A DNA stretch of 64,000 nucleotides from the NCBI GenBank assembly GCA_007026445.1, contig VDMD01000002.1:1984001-2048000 (forward strand). The letters are read 5' to 3'. Origin of the DNA: Schizophyllum amplum (lineage: Eukaryota; Basidiomycota; Agaricomycetes; Agaricales; Schizophyllaceae). Below the pieces are notes generated by a model, which was not told where the DNA came from, did not search any database, and saw only the letters and a program-made list of their open reading frames with translations. Of this stretch, positions 54,689 through 64,000 are shown in pieces (the first letter of the stretch is position 1; each line of letters begins with the position of its first letter). The position numbers were made by a program, and so were the translations under genes.

Positions 54689-56333
54689 CTATGACGACAA
54701 GAAGCCCTTGATCGCGCCCCCGACGTTCTGCACATCGAGGAGGAACGTATCGTGGCCCCAGACGCCGCCGAGCTCGTAGTAGCTCACCCACTCGTTGCCC
54801 GCCATGCGCAGCGCGTCGGCCATCTCGCGCTGCTGCTCGACGGTGAAGAGGATGTCACTCTGCACGCCGAGGATGAGAGTCGGCGTGTTGGCGAGCGGCG
54901 CCATGCCCGCCGCAAGATCCTCCAGGTGCTGCGGCGGGTTGGCCGGTGGGGGATGCGACTTCGAGTGCGAGGTCTTATGCGGCACGTCCTGGGCAGCGAT
55001 GTCCGGGTTGACGTGCTCCGGTGACGGTGCGGGGGGCGGGGGCACCATGTTCATCTCCTGAAGCGCGGATTGCGTGAGGTCGAAGAGGTCCATGGCTTTC
55101 GAGACGTAGATGAGCGAGTTCGCGTCGTATTTCAGGCAGAACTGCTCGCCCTGGTGGTCGAGGTACGTCTCGATAAGGAAGTCGGGGCAGAGCGCCGGCT
55201 TCCGGGGCTGGCCAGGTACCGGAGGGCTGGCAAAGGGCTGCTGCGAGGGTGGCGACTGGCGCATCTTGCGACCGAAACGCAAGTCCCATTCGGGCCCAGA
55301 CCGATAGGTAATTGTGGCAATTTCTGGAATCGCTGTCAGCAATGACGCCAGCGCGAAGCTACAGAGTGTACTCACGGCGTGCGAGCTTCATGCCAGCGTG
55401 TGGTGGGAGACGATCGTAGTAGAAGCCGTTGTTCCAGTTCGGATCGGCCATCAACACTGCGCTGGCGTTAGACTAAGTTGCACGGTGGCGGGAAACGATT
55501 GGCTCACCACTTCGCTGGGCAAATCGCATCGCGATGGCAGAGGGGCTGCTGCGAGCAGTGCCACTGATGCTGATGACCTTGCCTACACGCTCCGGGTGCA
55601 GCCAGGCGGCGGCGAGGGACTGCATGCCGCCCATCGAGCAGCCGACGCTCGCATAGAGCTTGTCAATGCCGAGGTGGTCGAGAAGGTGGTACTGCGCCTG
55701 GAGCATGTCGAAGACGGAGAGCACTGGGAAGCGGGTACCGTAGTGCTGGCCAGTGGACGGCTCGATCGATGAGGGCCCGGTCGATCCATAGCACCCACCG
55801 AGTACATTTGTGCAGATGATGAAGTACTGGTTGGTGTCGAGCGCCTTGCGCGGCCCGATGAACTTCTCCCACCAGCCCGGTGTGGGGTTCATGGGTGTTG
55901 ATGCGGCGTGTGATGACGCAGAGAGTCCGGTGTGCAGGAGGATGACATTGTCCTTGTTCGGGGACAGGGTGCCCCAGGTCTCGTATGCGACGTCAAACTG
56001 GGGGAGCTCCTCGCCGTAGGTGAGCTTCATCGGGCTCGCATGGCGGTAGGTGTGGTAAGAGGTGGGACTGGGGCGGGAGTACGCTGGCTCTGGGCCGGAC
56101 TCGGAGTTGGGGGTCTCCCTCGGCTGTTGTTGGGATTTATGGCCAGAGGGAAGTGCAACCGACGTCGCCATCAGGCGGTCCGAGCGAGTTTTGTGGGCCT
56201 CGACGCAGGGGAAAAATGGGCGATTAGGCGATTTTGGGGGCGCCGCTACGGGCGAGGAAGTATGGAGGGCGCGGGGGGCGCGCTTGGGGGCGCGGGGGAT
56301 GGCGGCCTTGGGGATGCGCTTGATGGCGTGCAT
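54689..56333 (-). CDS. MET2: Homoserine O-acetyltransferase
   Basis: Acetylates L-homoserine with acetyl-CoA in methionine synthesis. Three exons with introns 55507-55457 and 55375-55324 give 513 residues. The alpha/beta-hydrolase core shows [79 protein letters not shown] with the catalytic Ser near residue 230, then [20 protein letters not shown] with the catalytic Asp and [11 protein letters not shown] with the catalytic His. An inserted proline-rich stretch ([15 protein letters not shown]) sits late in the lid region. The N-terminus, [20 protein letters not shown] then RALHTSSP, is Arg/Lys-rich with no acidic residue, like a mitochondrial presequence; a second Met at residue 55 (56171) would give a shorter protein. 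Confidence 0.93.
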
Positions 56334-56800
56334 GGCGACGATGGCAGCGACGACGAGGGGGAGAGCAAAGTGGGGGACGGTTGCGCCATTTTGCGTTTAT
56401 AACACACCTCACCAACGCGAATGAGCCGCAATTGCGTGCTTTGCGCGCCATGACGAATGGCGTCGAACAAGCGCGATCACGTGATGCAAGATCAACTTGC
56501 CGCATTCGTCAAGTTCTTGCCTCTGCGGAATCCTCTGCGGCACCCTGATGTCCGAGTTCTTCCCACCGTTCACAGGAGGATCGGCACGCCTAATCCGGTA
56601 CAATGCCACTGTCCATTAATCCAAGTCCGTATGCAGGCATGATAGATAGATCGTGAGCGACATCGTCTGCAATAAAATACGCGTGTAATATCCTAGGTAC
56701 GCGTCGCTGGGCGCGCGTGAGATGCGAGGTGTACAGCGTGGGCAAGCCGGCAATACAAGCGGGTAGCGTCGGGAATGACTGATAGCTGTCCATCCGGGGC
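56334..56800. other. Intergenic, about 470 bp
   Basis: MET2 promoter and 3' region of the next minus-strand gene. No other feature seen. Confidence 0.5.
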
Positions 56801-58810
56801 CTACCGCGTATTCGGAATGCTAGATGTAGATGGTCCTGCCCAAGCGGGGTTATAGCCTGGCGGCAACACCTCCGGTGCTTCCGGCTCTGCCTCTGGCAGC
56901 GGACCCGCGTCAAGCTCCTGCAGCGGCGCCGGCGATACACGCAACTCGGGCATGCGCCTCTTCATCCGTCCACTATCTGACGCAGACGAGGTTGAGATAC
57001 CGGACGTGCTCGGGGGTACATCCAGCGCGCCGGAGTTTGTACGAGTGAGCGGGAACGAGCTGATCGTATCGTTGCGCGAGTGTTTTCCTGGTGTGGTAGT
57101 TCCGTAGAGGGACGATGGGTTGAAGTCCGTGGATGCCGGCGTGGGCACCGCGTCGTACGGCGAGAGGGTAACTGGAAGGGGGGACACGTGAGCAGGGGCT
57201 TTTCCGAATCTGCATGAGCGTGGAAAACAGGGCCCGCGGACAAGGATGACTTACAGAGACCGTGCTGCTGCATGCTGTATCCTGGTGCGTCCATGTCAAA
57301 GCTCGGGTTCGCGCGCTGATTTCTAGAAGGCACGCAGCATCGTCAGGGCATCGCTCGCAGTAGGTGGGGGGCCGCGGGATCGTCAAGTCGACACGGGAGA
57401 AAGCGGGAGGACGGGGGAACTATGCAGATACATTCGGAATGGGAACACGCACCTCCGTCTTCGCAGGAAATACAGCGCGAGTATTGCCGCCAGAACAGCA
57501 ACCGCTGCCCCAACCTGCCTCGCTTTACTATACAGTCATGCAGTAAAAAGAGGGCACTCACCGCGATCCCAGCGATGGCACCCGTCGATAAACCAGACTT
57601 GTCATCGTCACCTGCTGAGCTTACAATTCGGTGAGCTTACAGTCGGCTTGGCGATGAGGGCGCCTACTCTGTTGGAATCGCGTCCATGAGGATGACCTGT
57701 CATCGATGAGCATGGTCGGTGTGCGCCATAGAACCCGAAGATCCCACCTGGTGAACGTCCATGTACAAGCCCTGGTCCAGATTCTTCATGGTAATCTGAT
57801 ACGTCTCTGTTCTGTCCAGATCGGACTCGAAGAACAAGATGCTGCGCAACAGAGGTCAGTCCCTTGAGATTCTTTCTGACAAAACCTCCACTCACGAATC
57901 GTACGCGAACCAGAACGAGGAAGCATTGAACGTTCGAGTGCTGTCTGACACGCCGGCGGAGGGGCTCATCGACACGCTGTACTGTCCATGGTCGTAGTTC
58001 ATCGTCCCCAGCACTTGTATGATGGACCTGCGAGCCCGCCGGTGAGGACGAGCGTTCGCCATGCACGCGCAAGTCACTTACGCGTTCGTAAAGGAGAAGG
58101 ATATCGTCCCCAGACCATTCGTATCGAGGCGAGAATACCCGGTAGCATCGTGGTCGGTACTAAACTGCGCTCCTGATGTGGAAAAGAAGGAATCTTGTTT
58201 GGTGTCCATGCCACCATTGGACACCTCCACCGCGTCGATGTTCGTCTGGTTCGTCGATGATCTGCGAGAGCAGGCTGAGCAGGGAAGATGCAGATACTAC
58301 GGCACGGACGCACCCCTTCTCGCCTAGGCCCAGCACGATGTCGACGGATGTGACGTTCACGGCGGAGTCGCCTGATACGGTGAGGGTCTTTCGGCATCAT
58401 CATCAGTCAAAGCCGCTCATATCGGCACGCAGGGGCAGACGCACCAGGCTATGCTTGCCATAGTCGAGGTCGCTGTACTCGACGAGCGTGGTCCCATTAG
58501 GAGCGCCCGCCCGCTCGTCCCCCTCATCCAGCGTGGTCGTGAATGCGCCATCGGCCGCCCCACCGTACAACGTGCAAGCCGTGCCGACGAACTCGATGGT
58601 CGCGCTCGCGCCAGCCGCACGGCTGGAGTGCAAGCTCGTCCCGCGGCCGAGGTTGTTGGAGACATGATCGAGGTCGTACGTGGAGTCAGGGGACTCCTCA
58701 TAGAAGACCTTCCACCCGTCGGAGGTGTCGTTGCTCGCATGCGGCGCAAACTGGAACACTGGAGACTGGTCGAGGACGTTGAGCTTGTAGGGCTCGCGAG
58801 AGGAGGACAT
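56801..58810 (-). CDS. Single-pass membrane protein with extracellular jelly-roll-like domain, unknown function
   Basis: Exons run from MSSSREPYKLNVLDQSPVFQ through WKVFYEESPDSTYDLDHVSN, GASATIEFVGTACTLYGGAA, VNVTSVDIVLGLGEKG, VLGTMNYDHGQYSVSMSPSA, NASSFWFAYDS, ILFFESDLDRTETYQITMKN, a short linker, the span VGAAVAVLAAILALYFLRRR and a disordered tail. The tail ends PEVLPPGYNPAWAGPSTSSI, a tail form I know from many Agaricomycete membrane proteins. The ectodomain repeats (xxFTGTAxxLYG / xxGxYSVxxD patterns) resemble two glycan-binding-like beta-sandwich domains. No clear signal peptide; the span presumably inserts it. Several introns inferred by frame; two in the ectodomain are less certain. 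Confidence 0.65.
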
Positions 58811-59216
58811 GGCGCGTGTGCAAGCCCGGGTGGGTAGGGCTACGATGGATGGGCGTAATAAGGGTTATAAAACACGACGTCCGCACGCGCGAGGCGGGAT
58901 GAGCGCCCGAGGGTTAAAACGTTAAGGACGTTCAGGATAGATGGTAATGGCGGTAAATATCTGATCGCAATCAGGGCGGGGCCCTGGGGGCAGGGCGCCC
59001 TTGACGCGCCTCCCTGGCGCCCCCGCGGCCCCCCGCGCCTCTGGCTCTTCGGGATGGGTTATGAACGCTATCAGTGTCACGGTGCGACACGATTCTGACA
59101 TTGTACATATAGCTTAAGTAGCAGCTAGTAATGGCTATCTAGAGTGCGATGATCAGTAGGATCGAGCAGGAGAAGCAAGTCGCTGACCTGAGACGTTTCA
59201 AGAGCCTGTGTACTCA
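58811..59216. other. Intergenic, about 400 bp
   Basis: Promoter of the membrane-protein gene (a TATAAC-like string on the minus strand near 58862-58867, about 55 bp from its start), and a very GC-rich stretch at 58975-59045. Borders an inverted-repeat element. Confidence 0.5.
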
Positions 59217-59903
59217 CAGCGCTTTGCGCTATTCTGCGGAATCGCCGCGCGCGATTGCGGCTTGACATGTTTGGCTACCGCCTCCCGGCAAACGCCGCCG
59301 CGCGCTGCCGCACGCCGGCGCCAGCGCACTGTTGCCCTTCCGACGTCCTTCTACGCTATGTGACTTGAGTTTTGTATACATATCTTGGATATCGACCACA
59401 TTATGCCATATTCTAGCGACTTTTAGTGCCCAAGCTTCGTTTCACAGACAAAAAAACTGGAGGTCCGGTCCTTACCGGCGAAAGCCGAACAACGTCACGC
59501 AATGCACCCACGACGTCGTCGCCGCCTGACGCGCTCTGCAGAGTCTCCAGACGTCTCGTACAACGAGCGGGAGCTCCGGCAAGGTGATTCCTAAACAAGG
59601 CGACCTCGAATGCGGTCTGTAACTGCACTGTAACTGCTATTCAAGTTCATTGTTCAGTAGACGTCGGAAACTTTGACGTGCACATCGCGTGCATCGGGGG
59701 CGTCGCAGGAGACGACACCACCCTACGGTGACGCATCTGGCACCAGCGAGTGGTCTATGTTGGGTCTATGTTCAAGATATGTACACAAAACTCAAAGGAA
59801 GGGCAACAGTGCGCGGCGGCGTTTGCCGGGAGGCGGTAGCCAAACATATCAAGCCGCAATCGCGCGCGGCGATTCCGCAGAATAGCGCAAATTGAAAGCG
59901 CTG
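59217..59903. mobile_element. Foldback-like element with long inverted arms
   Basis: The left arm (about 59217-59405) and right arm (about 59750-59903) are inverted copies. The shared core includes TGCGCTATTCTGCGGAATCG, CGCGCGATTGCGGCTTGA and TTTGGCTACCGCCTCCCGGC, and farther in GCACTGTTGCCCTTCC and TTGAGTTTTGT(A/G)TACATA. The left arm has about 20 extra bases and the right arm a short extra AATT-containing string. The outer ends read CAGCGCTTT...AAAGCGCTG. I could not identify a target duplication. No coding capacity in the 340-bp centre. Confidence 0.7.
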
Positions 59904-60182
59904 TAACAGGTATACAGCTGTGAAGAAATTTTTGATACCTGTACTTGTTGGAAAGTCAAATCTCTCGTGGAAGAATGCAGACTGCCAGAAAGATAGCTCC
60001 CAGAGTGCAGTGACTGAGACATGTTTTTCGCATTTAGATCTTGGCGGCTGCTGTGAGCTGCTTAGTACTTACCGCTCGCTCTTGCTCTTCTTCTCATCGA
60101 CCATCATTATCTTCTGCGGATACCTGGACAGAACTGCGATTGCATTGTTCAGCTGTCGGCTTGAATCTCGCGGGTCGCCGCC
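59904..60182. other. Short spacer and promoter of the synaptojanin-like gene
   Basis: About 280 bp, ending in pyrimidine-rich sequence before the start at 60183. Nothing else recognised. Confidence 0.5.
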
Positions 60183-63100
60183 ATGCACCTCTATCTGAAC
60201 AACCAACCTCGGACCCTCTTGCTTGTGACCGCATCGCAAGAGGAAATCGGAGGCAAACCTCGCCGCGCCCTCGTCTTTCGCGCTAAACCGGACGATCCGA
60301 CGCAGGCCATCGTCGAGTTCCTACCAAAGGATCAGGTTGACCTCACAAACGCCGTACGGCTGACGACGCGCGGCGTCAAAGGCTGCCTCGGACTCATAGC
60401 TATCGAGAATGGTGCGCTCGCATGTCTCGTGAAGATATGCATACGGCTAACAGGTGCAGATCTCTTCCTCTCTGTCGTGACCAGCGCGACGGAGATCGGC
60501 AACACGCGCCCCTCTGCGTCGTCCCCCGAAGCGGTGGCGCGCATTCACGAAGTCCGCTTCTACAGCCTCATCTCCGCTGCCTGGGACGACCAGCCTCTCA
60601 CCTCCGACCAACTTCCTGACCCCGACATTGAGCGCTACCCGCAAAACGCCGCCGTCTTCCAGCACCCATGTCTCCCGCTTACCAAAATCCTCTCTTCTGG
60701 CTCTTTCTACTACGCGCACGAAACCTCTTGGGATCTCTCCTCACGCTTGTATACACGTCTGGCGCGCGGCCGCGATCCCTCACTGAATGATCTCTCCAAC
60801 TTTGACGAGCGCTTCGTTTGGAACGAGTATATTGTGCGCAGCTTGCTTGACTTTAGAGATCGTCTCGACGCGCACGAACGCGATGATTTCGATCGTTGCC
60901 AGTTTGTTGTACGTCTCTTGCTGCGATCTACATGTCCTGTTGCGATAACGGGCGCTAGATCCTCGCTATCCAAGGCTTCGTTGGAGTCTTCACCATGGCC
61001 CTTCCCGCACCTCCAACTGATGGCGCTCCTACGATCGCCACCTTGTCCCTGATCTCGCGCTTGAGCTGGAAACGCGCAGGAACACGCTTCAACACCCGGG
61101 GCGTCGACGACGACGGCAACTGCGCCAACTTCGTTGAGGTGCGGCCTCCAGTCTGCACCGCGCCCACCATCACTGAGGACCTGCCCACAGACCGAGGTCG
61201 TCTTCTCTACTGACCAGCATTGTGTAAGCTACGTACAAGTCCGCGGCAGCGTACCGCGTATGTACCATTTCACTTTTGCAAATATATCGATGTTGTCCTC
61301 AACGCTTTGTGTGAATCTACAGTCTTCTGGGAGCAGCAGGGCCTGCAGACGTTCGGCCAGCGCATCCAGATCACGCGGCCCAACGCGTCGCAGCCGGCGT
61401 TCGAGCGACACTTCCAACAGCTCATCGAGGACTACAACGGCGCCGTGCACGCGATCAACCTGCTGGGCACAAAGGAAAACGAGGCGATCCTGACTGCGGC
61501 GTATAACAGGCACCTGCAGGCCGCCCGTGATAGCCTGGGGGACGTGCTGCACATCACGAACTACGACTTCCATAACTCGGTGCGGATTGGTGGACACGAC
61601 AGTGTGGTCCGCGACTTGCGGTGAATGCGCACCTTGAGCGGCATGGGTACGCGCATGTCTAACTGTCTTCCTCAGTCGGCTGGAGAGCGTGACGGACGAT
61701 GTTGACGGCTTCGGCTTCACCATGTGCGACGCCAGCCTCGACGAGATCGTCACCGAGCAAAAGGGCATCTTCCGCACCAATTGCCTCGACTGGTATACAT
61801 TTAAAACTTCTGGTCGCAATATCCTGCCTAACGCTCGCCTAGCCTCGACCGCACCAATTTTGTGCAAGACATCATGTCACGGACGACGCTCGAGCAGTAC
61901 TTGAAGCTCGTGCGGCGCGAATGGATCTACGCGAACTCCCTGTGGTCGTATCACCGCGAATTGTGGGCGGAGAACGGCGATGCGCTCTCGCGGATATATG
62001 CTGGCACGGGCGCTCTGAACACGAGCTTTACGCGGAGCGGCAAGCGTACGCTGGCGGGTACGGCGAACTCCAGATAGGACCGTGCCAGACATTGACAGAG
62101 CCCCAGGCGTGCTATCGGACGCGACGAAGAGCGTATCGCGTGCATATATCAACAACTTCCAGGACAAGGCAAAGCAGGTCGCTATCGACATGTTCTTGGT
62201 GGGCTCTGCTACTCTAGCCTTCCGCTCTGAACGACGTCTGACGGGCCTTCGCAGGGTAATATGAGCAATCAAAAGCAGGTCATCATATTCGACCCCATCC
62301 ACGATTCCGTAAGGGCGGCTTTGGAGCAGAGGTAGGCTGCATCAGATCTGGGTCCGCTATGCATGGCTTACCATGCAGGCTGTCCGAGTACTCCACGACG
62401 AGGCAGTGCACCATCTTTGCGGGCACTTGGAACGTCAATGGGAAGGTGAGCGTGCGCGCATCCTGACGTGCGATAGAACGCTGAATGTAGGCGGTTAGGC
62501 TCCTTCTTCGGAGTCGCTTTTACCGTGGCTCTTCCCTAGGCCCCGTGCGTTGTTACTTGTTGCGGTGTTATGCCACATGCTTATGGGAAGCGTGCAGACC
62601 TCGACGAGCCGGATATCTTCGCCATCGGGTTCCAGGAAATTGTACCCCTCAACGCACAACAAATCCTACAGACAGACCCAGAGAAAAGGTATGCATGTAG
62701 CGAGTGGCAAATTCACCATGCTAAGCATGTAACAGACGCGTATGGGAAGCAAAAATACTGGATGCACTGGAGAACCGACCAAATAAAAAAGGCAGCTATG
62801 TCCTCTTGCGGTCGGAGCAGGTGCGCATACTTTTTTTCTCGGAAAACACCCAGATGCTGAATTCAATAAGCTCGTTGGCACGGCGCTTCTCATAGTCGTC
62901 AAGTCCGAGCTGACACCCGTCATCCGCAGCGTTGAGGCAGCAACGAGGAAGGTTTGTCTTGTCATCGCGCGCCCACCATAATCATCCTGACCGCACATCC
63001 ACCAGACAGGCCTGCGTGGCATGTCGGGCAACAAGGGCGCCGCGGCCATCCGCCTCGCGTACCACGACACGGACTTCTGCTTCGTGACCGCGCATCTCGC

Positions 63101-64000
63101 TGCCGGGCATTCCAATGTCGAGGAGCGCAACGCGGACTACCACACCATCACCACTGGGCTGCACTTCCAGAAGGGCAAGACTATAGGCAGTCATCAGTGC
63201 GTTATTCGCTTTGATTACGAGGATATAGCGCGCTGCTGAGATGCTGTAGAAACGTTGTGTGGCTGGCGGACACGAACTACCGTATCGACATGGAGAACGA
63301 CAGCGTGCGCGCCTTTGCGGAGCATGATGACTATGACTCGTTACTCGCGGCCGATCAGGTAGAATTTATGCATCACTTGTCTGCGATGTCAACTCATGCA
63401 GCTCTTGCCCCACAGCTCAAGCAAGCGATCGACGAAAAAGCAGTATTTCCTGGCTACCAGGAGGGCCCACTGCTCTTCCGCCCCACATATCGCTACGACC
63501 TTGGCACCGACACCTACGACACAAGCGAGAAGATGCGCATCCCGGCGTGGACAGACCGCATCCTCTACACCGGCAGCGCACTCAATTTACAAGCATACTC
63601 GCGCGCGGAGCTGAAGGGCTCAGATCACAAGCCTGGTCAGTGCATCACATATTATTGTGTAAATCGGCAAGCGCAGAGAATACTCACGCCTCCTGCACAG
63701 TGTACGCGATGTTCAGGGCGGACGTGCGCATCATCGACCCGGTGAAGCGCGCCGCGCTCTCGCAGCTCCTGCTGCAGAGCGTAACGAGCACGGCACCGGG
63801 GGAGAAGCTCGACGAGAAGCTGGCAGCACTAGTATTGCCCTCGGACCTGGCATCGGATCGTGAGCCTGAAGTACAATGTCGCTACGAGCATGCAAGCTGA
63901 CGCAGTCTCTCCCCAGTCCCCCCGCCAAGCACCGACGACTCGGCGTGGTGGAACACGGCGGGTGAGTGCGATCTGTCTTCATTTACTCCCTATTTCGTGT
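60183..64000 (+). CDS. Synaptojanin-like SAC/5-phosphatase (INP51/52/53 family), 3'-truncated
   Basis: Bifunctional phosphoinositide phosphatase of endocytosis and actin control. The start is [20 protein letters not shown]. The SAC domain runs through [40 protein letters not shown] and the catalytic [19 protein letters not shown], a CX5R loop split by an intron at 61793-61842. The middle helices include [20 protein letters not shown]. The 5-phosphatase domain shows [107 protein letters not shown] and [18 protein letters not shown], then SDHKP. After that comes [20 protein letters not shown] and the window ends inside an exon or intron. The proline-rich C-terminus is missing. Confidence 0.88.

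Noticed and set aside
1..64000. CRISPR arrays, operons, biosynthetic or antiviral gene clusters
   Set aside because: None seen. This is eukaryotic sequence with unrelated neighbouring genes; no backbone synthase, transporter cluster or co-directional pathway set.

Overview
The window is eukaryotic nuclear DNA from a filamentous basidiomycete, most likely an Agaricomycete. The genes are dense, GC-rich and on both strands. They are cut by many introns of about 46-60 nt with GT(G/A)(A/C)G donors and CAG/TAG acceptors. The families present (RIX1, NAP1, PRE1, VPS17, fungal GH17, Agaricomycete-type F-box/LRR proteins, cyclopropane fatty acid synthase, single-pass membrane proteins with PPGYNPAWA-like tails) fit that group. 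There are no operons, CRISPR arrays or convincing RNA genes. Exon joins below were worked out by eye from splice signals, reading frame and remembered family motifs; no alignment or database search was run.

Layout. 1-4 kb: 3' part of RIX1, then an F-box/LRR gene with an apparent one-base frameshift. 4.9-9.2 kb: a small single-pass membrane protein, a type II HAD hydrolase, a nucleotidyltransferase-fold gene (minus) and its divergent partner (plus). 9.2-10.3 kb: a candidate inverted-repeat element. 10.5-16.4 kb: five-gene minus-strand run in which RIB1, a hot-dog thioesterase, proteasome PRE1 and PTEN are clear. 16.4-17.5 kb: a non-autonomous hAT-like transposon with a perfect 8-bp target duplication, just upstream of PTEN. 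17.5-20 kb: poor region with a decayed F-box/LRR relic. 20-31 kb: NAP1, a membrane-anchored GH17 glucanase, VPS17, and an HMG-box regulator with a Q/S/P/Y-rich tail. 31-35 kb: a probable ZIP2/SHOC1 meiotic protein. 36-44 kb: cyclopropane fatty acid synthase, PEX14-like peroxin, glycogen branching enzyme. 44-50 kb: an M28B peptidase, a 250-bp MITE, and a membrane-bound spermidine-synthase-like protein. 52-59 kb: pectate lyase, MET2, a type I membrane protein. 59.2-59.9 kb: a foldback-like element. 60.2-64 kb: a synaptojanin-like SAC/5-phosphatase gene running off the end.

The genes are mostly unlinked housekeeping functions: ribosome assembly, riboflavin and methionine synthesis, proteolysis, endosomal sorting, phosphoinositide turnover (PTEN and synaptojanin), glycogen, peroxisome and cell wall. 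I see no biosynthetic or defence cluster. The most unusual signals are gene-structural. One is an apparent AT-AC intron that exactly restores a nucleotidyltransferase motif. Two are microexons (11 and 17 nt), the shorter one coding for the M28B active-site core. CX5R catalytic loops are split by introns in both phosphoinositide phosphatases. Several distinct small inverted-repeat elements are also present, one with an unambiguous target-site duplication.
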